NCBI GenBank assembly: GCA_041402045.1
Contig: JAWKSZ010000024.1
Location: forward strand, 40,882-104,881
Origin: JAGQRJ01 sp041402045
GTDB lineage: Bacteria > Planctomycetota > J058
Length of the DNA: 64,000 nt
Direction of reading: 5' to 3'
Part shown: positions 18,224-27,963 of the stretch, in pieces
Layout: the number at the start of each line of letters is the position of its first letter
Numbering within the stretch: the first letter of the stretch is position 1
Program-made: the position numbers and the translations under genes
The notes under the pieces: model-generated
What the model saw: the letters and a program-made list of their open reading frames with translations, nothing else
Database searches by the model: none
Told to the model about the DNA's origin: nothing

Positions 18224-20239
18224 TCAGCGCCCGCTGCCCAGCCAGGGGAGCCGCTGCTCCAGGCGGTTGGCCTCGTTGGGGGAGGCGACCCGCAGCTGCA
18301 GGAAGGCCTCGAGGGCGCGCTGGCGCTCGCCCGCGGCGACCAGGCACTCCACCCAGATCCGGTGCGCGAGCCCCCAGGTGAACTCGCCGGCGTAGCCCCG
18401 GTCGAAGCCCTGCTCGCGGAACAGCGCGAGGGCGCGCTCGATGGCCTCGACGGCGCCAGGGAAGTCACGCGCGGCGTAGCGCTCACGAGCCAGGGCCACG
18501 TAGAGCGAGCAGCACCGCGGATCCAGGGCCAGACCGGCGAGGATCAGCTCGCGCTTGACGGCCGGGTCGTCGAGGGCCGTCAGCACCGAGAACGCCGTCT
18601 CGGCCCACACCCGCGGTCCCAGGACCAGGCCCGGGGGCGGGTCGCGCAGCACCTCGTAGAGCCGCTCCGCCAGGCGCACGTCGTAGCGCTCGAGGCCCAT
18701 GCGCATGTGCGCGAAGCGCGACCAGGGGTCGTCCCCCGAGGGCAGGACCTCGGCGGGCACGTCGAAGTAGGGCTGCGGGCCCGAAGGGCAGTCCAGGCGC
18801 AGCGAGGCGACCAGCCCTCGCGAGAGCCCCTCCGCCGAGAGCGCTCCCGAGACGTAGAGCCCGAACAGGTCCTGGCTCACGCACACCTCGGCGCCGCGCG
18901 CGTCGAGCCACACGTTCAGCCGGGAGGCCGCCTCGAGGGCCGCGAGCGGCACCGAGCGCCGCCGGCGGACCTCGTCCAGGAACCACCCGACCACGGCGCG
19001 GATCAGCGGCCGCGAGGTGGAGGGGGCGCCGGTTCCGGGGGCCTGGACCGCGAGCACCGCGGCCAGGGCGCCGAGGTCGGCGACGAGGGACGCCTCCGTC
19101 GCCGCTCCGCGGGCCAGGGTCTCCAGGAGGTCGCGCTCGCGGCGCAGCCGCTCTGCCGCGAGCAGCGCCTGGCAGCCGGCGGACGCCCAGCGCGCGGGCG
19201 AGGCCGTGAGCCGGTGTCGCGCGGCCGGCGTCGCGAGCTGACGCAGCACCTCCCGCAGGTCCTCGACCCGCGGGTCGAGGAGAGCGCGCCGGGGGGGCCG
19301 GGGGCGGGCGGGGCGGGCGGGGGCCGCGCGGGGCCAGAGGGCGGCCGCGCCCAGCGCCAGCGCCAGCGGGAGCAGCGCCGCGAGCAGCCACAGCGCGCGT
19401 CGGGGCCGACGGTGCAGCGCGTGGGCCTCGCCGGCGAGGGCCGCCCGCAGCGCCGCGGCGAACTCGCCCGCGTCGCGGGGGCGCGCCTCGGGGGCCTTGC
19501 TCAGCGCGCGCAGGCAGAGGGCTTCGAGGGCGGGCTGGACGTCGGGGGCGAGCGCGCCGGGGCGCTCGGGGGTCGCGCCGGTCACCTGCGCGGTGAGCTC
19601 GAGGAAGGAGTCGGAGGGGAAGGGCAGGCGCCCGGTGAGCACGCGGTAGAGCAGGACCCCCAGGGCCCACACGTCGGTGGCCGGGCTGCGGGGGTCCGCG
19701 CACCCGGTCAGCCGCTCCGGGGGCAGGTAGTGCGGGGTGCCGATCAGGGTGTGGGTCTGGGTCAGGCGCTCGTCGTCCTGGGTCGCGGCGAGGCCGAAGT
19801 CGGCGACGTGGGCCCGGCCCTCGCGGTCGACGAGGATGTTCTGGGGCTTGAGGTCGCGGTGGACCACGCCCCGGCCGTGGGCGTAGGCCACCGCCTCGGC
19901 GACCTCGAGCAGCAGCGGGAGCAGCCCGGGGGTCGGGACCTCGGCGAGGTGCTCGTCCAGGGAGCTCCCGTCGACGAGGGCCGAGACGAGGTAGGGGGTG
20001 CCCTCGAGCTCCCCGGCCTCGTGGACCTTGGGGATCCCCGGGTGCTCGAGGCTCGCGGCGATCCGGCCTTCGCGGGCGAAGCGCTCGCGGGCGCGGGGGC
20101 CGGTGCCCAAGAGGACCTTGAGCGCGACCTCGCGCCCGTGGGGGTCCTCGGCGCGCCACACCGTGCCCGACGCGCCGCGCCCGAGGGGGGCCAGGAGGCG
20201 GAAGCTCGCGAAGCGCGCGCCGGGGACCAGGGAGCTCAC
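18224..20239 (-). CDS. Membrane Ser/Thr protein kinase with conserved unknown C-terminal domain (paralogue B)
   Basis: 671 aa from the GTG at 20239; an in-frame upstream start at 20275 is possible and neither has a strong ribosome-binding site. Kinase motifs: GRGASGTVW, VALKVLL, HRDLKPQN, DFGLAA, and PPERLTG in place of APE. A transmembrane segment (LWLLAALLPLALALGAAALW) lies at about residues 283-302. The roughly 370-residue outside domain repeats the paralogue features DPPPGLVLGPRVWAETAFS, a tetratricopeptide-like stretch (AIERALALFREQGFDRGYAGEF) and the end motif RLPWL. It lies between mfd and paralogue A on the same strand. Confidence 0.85.
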   Translation of the reverse strand: MSSLVPGARFASFRLLAPLGRGASGTVWRAEDPHGREVALKVLLGTGPRARERFAREGRIAASLEHPGIPKVHEAGELEGTPYLVSALVDGSSLDEHLAEVPTPGLLPLLLEVAEAVAYAHGRGVVHRDLKPQNILVDREGRAHVADFGLAATQDDERLTQTHTLIGTPHYLPPERLTGCADPRSPATDVWALGVLLYRVLTGRLPFPSDSFLELTAQVTGATPERPGALAPDVQPALEALCLRALSKAPEARPRDAGEFAAALRAALAGEAHALHRRPRRALWLLAALLPLALALGAAALWPRAAPARPARPRPPRRALLDPRVEDLREVLRQLATPAARHRLTASPARWASAGCQALLAAERLRRERDLLETLARGAATEASLVADLGALAAVLAVQAPGTGAPSTSRPLIRAVVGWFLDEVRRRRSVPLAALEAASRLNVWLDARGAEVCVSQDLFGLYVSGALSAEGLSRGLVASLRLDCPSGPQPYFDVPAEVLPSGDDPWSRFAHMRMGLERYDVRLAERLYEVLRDPPPGLVLGPRVWAETAFSVLTALDDPAVKRELILAGLALDPRCCSLYVALARERYAARDFPGAVEAIERALALFREQGFDRGYAGEFTWGLAHRIWVECLVAAGERQRALEAFLQLRVASPNEANRLEQRLPWLGSGR

Positions 20240-20306
20240 GCCGGAGTGTGCCACACCGGCGCGGCGGGGCGCCACGCAGCCCGCGGCCCCGCCGTCCCCG
20301 AGCGGC

Positions 20307-23300
20307 TCAGCGCTTCTTCGAGCGCAGCTTGCGCTGGTGCTCGCGGGCGCGCAGCCGCCTGCGCCGCTCGCGGCGCAGGCGCTCGACGTCGATCGGCGCG
20401 TCGGGGCCGAGCTGGCCGCCCTCCGGCGCGGGGCCGATCACCTCGAGCAGGAAGCGCAGCTGGCTCTCGTCGTCGGCCTCCTCGTCGGGCATGACCACGT
20501 AGAGCATGGTCTCGTCGATCGGCCGCAGCCGGTCGTGGTGCGCGACCACGCCGGCGGCCAGGCGCTCGCGCTCGCGGCACTTGAGCCGGAGCACGCGGTC
20601 CTGGCGCGAGATCTTGAGCACGCCGTGCCCGGCGGCGCGGATCCGCAGCCGGCGCAGGGCGAACAGGTTCTCGAGCACGTCGGGGAGCTGGCCGTAGCGG
20701 TCGACGAGCTCGGCCTCGAGCTCGGCCAGCTCCTCTTCGCCGCGGGCGTTGGCCAGCTTGCGGTAGACCTCGATCTTGAGCGGGACCGAGTCCACGTAGG
20801 CGTCGGGGACGTAGGCCGCCACGTCGAGCACGACCTCGACCTCCGCCGCCTCGGGGTCGAGGTCGCGCTCGAGGGCCAGCGCGTCCTTGCTCGCCCCGAG
20901 CTCGCCCTTGAGCTCGGCCACCGCGCGCTTGAGCAGGCGGCAGTAGAGGTCGTAGCCCACGTTGGCTATGTGCCCGCTCTGCTCCGCGCCGAGCACGTTG
21001 CCCGCGCCGCGGATCTCGAGGTCGCGCATGGCGATCTGGAACCCGGCGCCGAGGTCCGAGAACTCCTCCAGCGCGCGCAGCCGGCGCCGGGCGATGTCCC
21101 CCACGTCGCCGGTCTTGGGGAGCACCAGGTAGCAGTAGGCCTTGCGGCTCGAGCGCCCCACCCGCCCGCGGAGCTGGTGCATTTCGCTGAGCCCGTAGTG
21201 GTTCGCGCGGTCGAGGAGCAGGGTGTTCGCCCGGGGAATGTCCAGGCCGTTCTCGATCAGGGTCGTGGCCACGAGCACGTCGGCCTCGTGCTCCATGAAG
21301 GCCAGCATGCGCCGCTCGATGTCGCGCTCGGGGAGCTGGCCGTGGACCACGAGCACCCGCGCGCCGGGGACCCACTCGCGGACCTCGTCGGCCAGGCGCT
21401 CGATCGTGCGCACCCGGTCGTGGACCACGTAGACCTGGCCCTCGCGGGCCAGCTCGCGCTCGATCGCGCGCTTGAGGATCGCCGGGCGCCGCGGCACGAT
21501 CTTGGTCTCGACCGAGGAGCGCCCGGGGGGCGGCGTGTTGATGATCGAGATGTCCCGCGCGCCGGAGAGCGCCATGTGCAGGGTGCGCGGGATCGGGGTC
21601 GCGGTCAGGGTCAACAGATCGACCCGGGTGCGCAGGGTCTTGAGCCGCTCCTTGTGGGCGACCCCGAAGCGCTGCTCCTCGTCCACGATCACGAGCCCCA
21701 GGTCCTTGAACTTCACGTCCTGGGACAGGAGCCGGTGGGTCCCGATCAGGACGTCCAGCTCCCCCGCGGCGGCCTGGGCCAGGACCTCCTTCTGCTGGCT
21801 CGCGCTGAGGAAGCGGCTGATCGCGGCCACCTTGAGCGGGTAGGCCTCGAGGCGCTCGGCGAAGGTCTTGCCGTGCTGGTGGGCGAGGACCGTGGTCGGC
21901 ACGAGCACCGCGACCTGGCGTCCGGCGTTGGCGCACTTGAAGGCGGCGCGGATCGCGACCTCGGTCTTGCCGTAGCCCACGTCGCCGCACACCAGGCGGT
22001 CCATGGCCCGGGCGCGCTCCATGTCGCGCTTGATCTCGGCGGTGACCCGGAGCTGATCGTCGGTGTCGGTGTAGGGGAAGCTCTCCTCGAACAGGTCCTG
22101 CAGGCGGTCGTCGGGGGGGAAGGCGTGGCCGCCCTCCAGCTCGCGCCGCGCCTGGACCTCGAGCAGGTCCGCGGCCAGGTCCTGGACCGCCTCCTGGGCC
22201 TTCTTGGTCTTCGACTTCCAGGCCTTGCCGCCGAGCTTGCTCAGCCGCGGCGCGCGGGCGGTGGGCCCGACGTAGCGCCGGATCAGGCCGATCCGGTCGG
22301 TGGGGATGTAGAGGTCGCTGCCGTCGAACTCGAGGTGCAGCAGGTCGCGCTCTTGCCCGTCGCGCTCGCGGCGCACCACGCCCTGGAAGCGCGCGATCCC
22401 GTGGGACACGTGGACCACGTAGGTCCCGGGCTCGAGGTCCGCGAAGCGCTCGACGGGGAGGTGCTCGCCCTGGAGCCGCGAGCGCACCCGCGCGTTGAGC
22501 TCGCCGCGCCGGGTGCGGCGGAACAGGCGGTGCGCGGCGGTGACCCACAGGTCCGGGGGCGCGCGGAAGCCGCCGGGGAGCGAGAACGTGACCAGCGACA
22601 GCCCCGGGGGGTCGGCGGCGGTGCGCAGCGCGTCCTCGAGCTGGGGCTCGAGCCCGCTCTTCTGCAGCAGCTCGCCCAGGCGCTCGCGCTCGGCGTCGTT
22701 GAAGCAGCACACCGTGACCCGCTGGCCCCGCGCGATCAGGCGCCCCAGCTCGTTGCCCACCGCCTCCAGGCCGTGACCGGCGGCGAGGGTCGCGCTGGCC
22801 AGGGGGAACGCGACCTCCGGGAGCTCGGAGCCCTCGGCGTGGGGGTCCTCCGCGTCGTCGTCGTCGTCGGGGACGGCCACCGCCAGGAGCAGGGTGGGGT
22901 GGGGCTCCCAGGCGGCGCGCACCTGGGCCGGCTCGAGCAGGGCCAGCCCGCTCTCCTCGAAGCGCTGGGCGCTGCGCTCGAGGACCTCGCGGATCCGGTC
23001 GGGCTTGATCTGCACGCAGAGCCCGCCCGGGGGCAGGTAGTCGAGCAGGCAGGCCCGGTCGTCGGCGGCCAGGGCGCGGTAGTGGCGCGGGTCGACCAGG
23101 GACAGGCGCACGCGCTCGAGGGTCCCGGTCGAGCGCTGCGAGCTGGGGTCGAAGGTGCGCAGCGACTCGACCTCGTCGCCGAACAGCTCCACGCGCAGGG
23201 GCTGGTCCGCGCCCAGGGGGTAGAGGTCCAGGATCCCGCCGCGGATCGCGAACTCCCCCGGGGCCTCGACCAGGCTCACCCGGCGATACCCGACCCCCAC

Positions 23301-23820
23301 CAGGCGGTAGGCGACCTGGCTCGGGTCGAGCTCGACCCCGAGGCCAGCTCGAGCTCGCCCAGCACCCCGCGGCTCGGGGCGGGAGCCCCTGGAGCAAGGC
23401 GGTGGCGGTGCTGATCACGACCGGCGGCGGGCCCTCGGACTGGAGCGCGTTGGTGATCCTGAGCCGCGCGCCCAGGGAGCCCTCGCCGATCAGGTGCTCG
23501 GGGTCCTCGTCGCTGGCGACCTCGCTCAGGTCCAGGTTCGGGAAGCGCAGCACGTCCCGGGCGCCGTCGAGGAGGCTCGCCAGGTCGTCCTCGAGCCGGG
23601 GGGCGTCGTCCTCCCGCGGGAGGAGCACGATCAGCGGGCGGCGCTTGGCCAAGGCGGCCAGGAGCACCTCCCGGGAGCCGCCGGGGAGCCCGCTGGCGGC
23701 GACCCGCGGGGCCTCGTCGAGCAGGCCCTCGAGCTCGGCGAAGGCGGGGAGCGCCTCCACGCAGGCGAGGAGTTGGGCAGCGAAGGAGGTCTCGGTCATG
23801 GGGGGGCGGGCCGCGATCAA
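20307..23820 (-). CDS. mfd: Transcription-repair coupling factor, with two apparent one-base deletions
   Basis: Mfd releases RNA polymerase stalled at lesions and recruits UvrA. Full-length order: N-terminal UvrB-like region, RNA-polymerase-interaction domain (YVVHVSHGIARFQGV and LEFDGSDLYIPTDRIGLIRR), helicase motif GDVGYGKTEVAIRAAF, DEEQRFGV, TATPIPRTLHMAL and the TRG/C-terminal region. The frame breaks near 23346 and 23369; restoring a fifth C (plus strand) in two CCCC runs gives the continuous sequence GVLGELELASGVELDPSQV, so both are probably sequence errors. The start is most likely TTG at 23820, which has AGGAG eight bases upstream; ATG 23799 has none. It is followed by two kinase genes on the same strand. 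Confidence 0.9.
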
Positions 23821-23871
23821 GGTATCACTCCTGGCGAGGGCGAGGAGAGACGGGGTCGGGCCGCCCAGGTG

Positions 23872-24057
23872 TCAGTCGGACGCCGGCTCGCGCTTCAGCC
23901 ACAGGTAGAGCCCGAGCAGGGGGAGCCCGGCCAGGGGCCCCAAGAGCGCCAGCCGCGCCGGCCCCGTGAGCCCGGTCGCTTCGAGGCCGAGGACGAGGAC
24001 GCCCTGCAGGGTCCAGGCCACGATCCAGGCGCGCGGCGATCCAGGGTGGGTGCGCAT
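23872..24057 (-). CDS. Small two-span membrane protein, unknown
   Basis: 61 aa with two hydrophobic stretches (WIVAWTLQGVLVLGLEATGL and LALLGPLAGLPLLGLYLWL) and a charged tail KREPASD. It is not recognised. It lies between the beta-barrel-like gene and mfd on the same strand with short gaps. The ATG at 24057 lacks a clear ribosome-binding site, so the gene is only moderately supported. Confidence 0.45.
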   Translation of the reverse strand: MRTHPGSPRAWIVAWTLQGVLVLGLEATGLTGPARLALLGPLAGLPLLGLYLWLKREPASD

Positions 24058-24074
24058 GCGGCGCAGGATACCGC

Positions 24075-24677
24075 CTAAAAGTGCAGCCCGACGCCGGGGC
24101 CGGCCCAGCCGCCCCAGCCGAAGGCCTCGCGGTGGGTGCCCCACACGAAGCCGCCGGCCTCGAAGAACACCTCGACCCGCCCGTAGGCCCGCAGCCCCAC
24201 CCGGGCTCGGAGCAGCGCGGCGGCGCCGCCCGAGTCGTGATACCCCCGGTCGAAGTCGAACACCGCCGCGCCCACTCCGATCGCCACGCCGCCGGTGAGC
24301 TGGACCGGGCCGCGCTCCGGGAAGCCGCCGTGCACCTCGAGCTCGAGGGCGCCCAGGTGCAGGGTGGTCAGGGCGTCGTAGGTGCGCTCGAGGTGCTGGC
24401 TCAGGCGGTAGCTCAGCCCCAGGCTGACCTCCTGCGACCCCCCCGAGATCCGCGCGAACACCCCCGGGCCGCCGCCCACCCGCGCGTCGAACCGCACGCC
24501 GTCGTCGGGCTCGAGGTAGTCCTTGTCCGCGGTCACGTCCACCCAGGGCGCGTAGCCGACCTCCAGGTGCACGTAGCTCTCGATCGAGGGCGACGGGAGC
24601 GAGGCCCAGCCGGGCTCTTCCTCGGCGGCGGCGACGGCGCACACCGTGAGCGCGATCGCGAGCGGGTGGCAGCGCAT
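24075..24677 (-). CDS. Secreted beta-barrel-like (outer-membrane) protein, unknown
   Basis: 200 aa with a signal peptide (MRCHPLAIALTVCAVAAA) followed by alternating polar/hydrophobic beta strands rich in Gly and aromatic residues, such as VHLEVGYAPWVDV, LGLSYRLSQHL, LELEVHGGF and VEVFFEAGGFVWG. It ends in HF, and a C-terminal Phe is typical of outer-membrane barrels. I do not recognise a specific family. The gene is divergent from the kinase at 24798 across about 120 bp, and the small membrane gene follows 17 bp after its stop. Confidence 0.65.
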   Translation of the reverse strand: MRCHPLAIALTVCAVAAAEEEPGWASLPSPSIESYVHLEVGYAPWVDVTADKDYLEPDDGVRFDARVGGGPGVFARISGGSQEVSLGLSYRLSQHLERTYDALTTLHLGALELEVHGGFPERGPVQLTGGVAIGVGAAVFDFDRGYHDSGGAAALLRARVGLRAYGRVEVFFEAGGFVWGTHREAFGWGGWAGPGVGLHF

Positions 24678-24797
24678 GGCTCCTCCTCGGAGGGGAGGAG
24701 CGCCGCGCCGGGATTGGTTTCAGCGCGCCACCCCGAGACCGACTGACCCCGGAGGGGCGAGCTGGCGCGGAGGTCCCCTCCCTCACTACGCTGGAGC

Positions 24798-27700
24798 GTG
24801 ACCCCGCGCAGCCTCGGCCCCTACACCGTCGTCGACCTCCTCGGACGAGGAGGCATGGGGTCGGTGTTCCGCTGTCGGACCCCGGCGGGGCAGGAGGTCG
24901 CGGTCAAGACGCTCTCCCTCGAGGACCGCTCCCCCGAGCGCGCCGCGCGTCGGTTCCGGCGCGAGGTGGGCGCGCTGGTCCGGCTCTCGCACCCGAACCT
25001 GGTGCGCGTGCTCGACGTGGGGGAGGACGGGGGGGTCCCCTTCCTGGTCATGGGCCTGGTCCCCGGGGGCTCGCTCCAGGAGCGCCTCGACACCGGGGGA
25101 CCCCTCGAGGAGCACGTCGCCGCCCGCATGTTCCAACGCCTGGCGGCCGCGCTGAGCTACGCCCACGGCTGCGGCGTGCTGCACCGCGACCTCAAGCCGC
25201 CCAACGTGATCGTGCGCCCCGACGGCGAGCCGGTGCTCGTGGACTTCGGCCTCGTCAAGGACGAGCTGCTCGAGACCAGCCGCCTGACCCGCACCGGCGC
25301 GCACCTGGGGACCCCCGGCTACTGGCCCCTGGAGCAAATGCAGGGACGGCACGACGAGGTCGACGCGCGCAGCGACGTCTACGGGCTCGGGGCCACGCTC
25401 TACGCGGCGCTGACCGGGCGCCCGCCCTACCTCGCGAGCTCCTGGGCCGAGCTCGTGCAGCAGATCAAGCACCCCGTCGACCCGCCCAGCGCCCACCGCC
25501 GGGGCCTCGACCCGCGGCTGGAGCGGATCGTGCTCCGCTGCCTCGAGCGCGAGCCGGGGCGACGCTACCCCTCCGCCGACGCGGTCGCGCGGGACCTCGC
25601 GGTGTTCCTCCGGGGGCCCGCGTCCGTGGGGCCCACCCGGCGCGGGCTGCTCCTGAGCGCGGCCCTGGCCGCGGCAGGCGGGAGCGGTCTGCTCGCGGCG
25701 GTCGTGTGGCGCACGCGGGGGTCCCCGGCGCCCGAGCCGGGGACCCCCCCGCCTCCGCCGCCGAGCCCGGACGTGCTGCCGCCGCTCCCTCCGCTCGAGG
25801 ACCTGGAGCGCGACCGCGCCCAGCTCCTGGCGGGGGTCGAGCACCTGCCCGCCCCGCCGACCGGGAGCATTCCCGGGCCGGTGGTGTGCCTCAGCCCGCG
25901 GAGCGTGGTGCTGGTCAGCGCCCAGGCCTCGAACCTGCCCTTCCGCAGCACGCGGCACCAGGCCCTCGCCGTCGCGGCGCGCTTCGGCGCCGGGCGCGTG
26001 GTCGTGGTCGGGCACGACGACTTCACCAAGCCGCGGGCCTGGAACCGCGACACCCCCGAGGGCGGCGCCCGCTGGATCGTGGCCCAGCTCTTCCTGACCA
26101 ACTGCCTGAGCTGGACGGGGGGGCGGCGCGAACGGCTGCGGATCGGGCTCCTGGCGCCCCAGCCCGGCGGGCTGCTCACGAACGTCCTGCGCGACGCGGG
26201 CCACGTCGTGCAGGACCTGACCCGCGGGCCGCGCCTGGAGGAGCTGGACCTGATCCTCTGGCGCGAGTCGCCGGAGGAGGGGGCGTTGGACCCCGCGGCG
26301 GTGCGCGCGTTCGTCGAGGCGGGGGGCGGGCTGCTGCTGCTCGGGTGTCCCTGGGGCAAGCAGCAGCTCGCGGGCCCCGACGTGGACTGGCGGGACGCCT
26401 CCCTCGAGAACCAGGTCCTGGGCCCCATGGGGCTGGCCTTGAACCGGGCCGGCTACCTGCGCGCCCCGGCGAGCGGCCGCTGGGAGCTCGACCCCGCGCG
26501 CTGCGCCGAGGCGCACACCCTGCGCACGCTGCACGCGGAGTGGAGCGGCGCGCTGGACGCCGAGCCCGAGGTGCGGCGCGAGGCGCTGATCCAGCTCGCC
26601 TGGGGCGTGGCCGGGCTCCCCAGCCGCGGGGTCCCGCTGCTGGGGTGGCTGGTCGACGCGCTGCGGGACGAGCTCGGCGAGCTCCCGGCACCCTCCCCCG
26701 AGGCCCCGGCGGAGCTCGGCACGCGGCGCGCGCTGGGGGTCGCGGTCTTCGGTCGCGTGTGGACGGGCCTCGAGGGCGGCGAGGTGCCCCACGGCGCGAG
26801 CTTCCCCGGCGCGGTCCCCGCCGACGCTCCGCGGGTCAGGCGGCGGGTCGAGGTGCCGCCCGAGGCGCTGGGCTGGATCTCGACCGGGCTCTACGCGCCG
26901 CCGGGCGCGACCCTGCGCGCGCGCGTGACAGCGGGCTCCGCGGGTGGCCTCGCGCTGCGGATCGGCGCGCACACCGAGGCGCTGTGGGGGCGCGAGCGCT
27001 GGGCGCGCTACCCCGAGGTCTCGCGGCGCTGGGCCCTCGGCGCCGCGGAGACCGCGGTCGCGAGCCCCTTCGGCGGGCTGGTCTACCTCGAGCGGCTGGG
27101 CAGCGGCGGGGGCGAGGTCGAGCTCGAGGGCGCCGTCGAGGCGCCGTCGTGGAGCCCGGCGACGGGTCGCCTGTGGCGGGAGGCCCGAGCGGCGCCGGGG
27201 GCGTGGGGCGAACTCTCGGGGGCGCGGGTGATCCTGACCGTCCCCGCGGCGCGGCTGCGGGAGCTGGACGACCCTGGGGCGCTGCTCGCGTTCTGGGACG
27301 AGGTCGTGGCCCGCGGAGCGCGCTTCGTCGGCGCTGAGCCGCCGGGGCCGCTGCGGCTGGTCGCCGACGTGGAGCACGCCCCCGACGCGTCACCCCTCGC
27401 GGGCGGCGCGGCGGTCGCCGACCTGGAGCTGCTCCTCGCGCCGCGCGGGCTGCGCGGCGACAGCGCCGTGTTCGACACCCTCGCCCGCGGGCTCGCGCAC
27501 CCGGCCTGGGACGTGAAGGCGCTGCGGCGCGGGCAGCGCTGGCTCCTGAGCTCGGTGCTCTGCCGCGTGGCCGGCGGGAGCGCCGACGGGGCGCCCTCGA
27601 CCGCCGACGTGCGGCTCCTGGGAGAGCTGGCCCAGACGCTGGGGGTCGACGCCATGAGCCAGGCCTTCGCCCGCTGCGCCGCGCTCCCCGAGAGCGCCTG

Positions 27701-27854
27701 GGGTCGAGGGGACGCGACGCGCTTGGGGCTGTTCTACGAGGCCTTGTGCGACGCAGGGGAGGCCGACCTCGAGGCCCGCTTCCGCGCGGCGAAGATCGTG
27801 CCGCCCGCCGCCGCCCTGGCTCGGGTGAAGCAGAAGCACTACCCGGCGCGCTGA
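24798..27854 (+). CDS. Ser/Thr protein kinase fused to a TCAF/M60-like (gluzincin-related) domain
   Basis: 1018 aa. The kinase domain at residues 7-270 has GRGGMGSVF, VAVKTL, HRDLKPPN, DFGLVKD, and PLEQMQG in the APE position. A hydrophobic segment (LLLSAALAAAGGSGLLAAVV) lies at about 279-298, then a proline-rich stretch. From about 350 on it resembles the TRPM-channel-associated-factor/peptidase M60-like architecture: AVAARFGAGRVVVVGHDDF, AVRAFVEAGGGLLLLGCPWG, STGLYAPPGATLRARV, LRIGAHTEALW and VASPFGGLVYLERL. Where M60 enzymes have HEXXH, the aligned region reads FDTLARGLAHPAWD, so the metal site looks lost. GTG 24798 has a -10-like TACGCT only five bases upstream. Confidence 0.8.
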   Translation: MTPRSLGPYTVVDLLGRGGMGSVFRCRTPAGQEVAVKTLSLEDRSPERAARRFRREVGALVRLSHPNLVRVLDVGEDGGVPFLVMGLVPGGSLQERLDTGGPLEEHVAARMFQRLAAALSYAHGCGVLHRDLKPPNVIVRPDGEPVLVDFGLVKDELLETSRLTRTGAHLGTPGYWPLEQMQGRHDEVDARSDVYGLGATLYAALTGRPPYLASSWAELVQQIKHPVDPPSAHRRGLDPRLERIVLRCLEREPGRRYPSADAVARDLAVFLRGPASVGPTRRGLLLSAALAAAGGSGLLAAVVWRTRGSPAPEPGTPPPPPPSPDVLPPLPPLEDLERDRAQLLAGVEHLPAPPTGSIPGPVVCLSPRSVVLVSAQASNLPFRSTRHQALAVAARFGAGRVVVVGHDDFTKPRAWNRDTPEGGARWIVAQLFLTNCLSWTGGRRERLRIGLLAPQPGGLLTNVLRDAGHVVQDLTRGPRLEELDLILWRESPEEGALDPAAVRAFVEAGGGLLLLGCPWGKQQLAGPDVDWRDASLENQVLGPMGLALNRAGYLRAPASGRWELDPARCAEAHTLRTLHAEWSGALDAEPEVRREALIQLAWGVAGLPSRGVPLLGWLVDALRDELGELPAPSPEAPAELGTRRALGVAVFGRVWTGLEGGEVPHGASFPGAVPADAPRVRRRVEVPPEALGWISTGLYAPPGATLRARVTAGSAGGLALRIGAHTEALWGRERWARYPEVSRRWALGAAETAVASPFGGLVYLERLGSGGGEVELEGAVEAPSWSPATGRLWREARAAPGAWGELSGARVILTVPAARLRELDDPGALLAFWDEVVARGARFVGAEPPGPLRLVADVEHAPDASPLAGGAAVADLELLLAPRGLRGDSAVFDTLARGLAHPAWDVKALRRGQRWLLSSVLCRVAGGSADGAPSTADVRLLGELAQTLGVDAMSQAFARCAALPESAWGRGDATRLGLFYEALCDAGEADLEARFRAAKIVPPAAALARVKQKHYPAR

Positions 27855-27917
27855 GCCGCGCTCAGAACGCGCGGGAGACGAAGGGGCGGGGCGGTTGGCC
27901 GTGCTGCGGGAATTCTG

Positions 27918-27945
27918 TTGGCCTCGCCCCGGCGCGCAGTAAGCT
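27918..27945 (+). promoter_or_regulatory. Candidate promoter for the coiled-coil secreted protein
   Basis: TTGGCC (27918-27923), 16-bp spacer, TAAGCT (27940-27945), 18 bp before the ATG. Confidence 0.45.
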
Positions 27946-27963
27946 CGCGGGGAAGGAGGACCC

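Noticed and set aside
24798..27854. Active M60 metallopeptidase
   Set aside because: No HEXXH is found in the aligned region; LARGLAHPAWD lacks the Glu and second His pattern.
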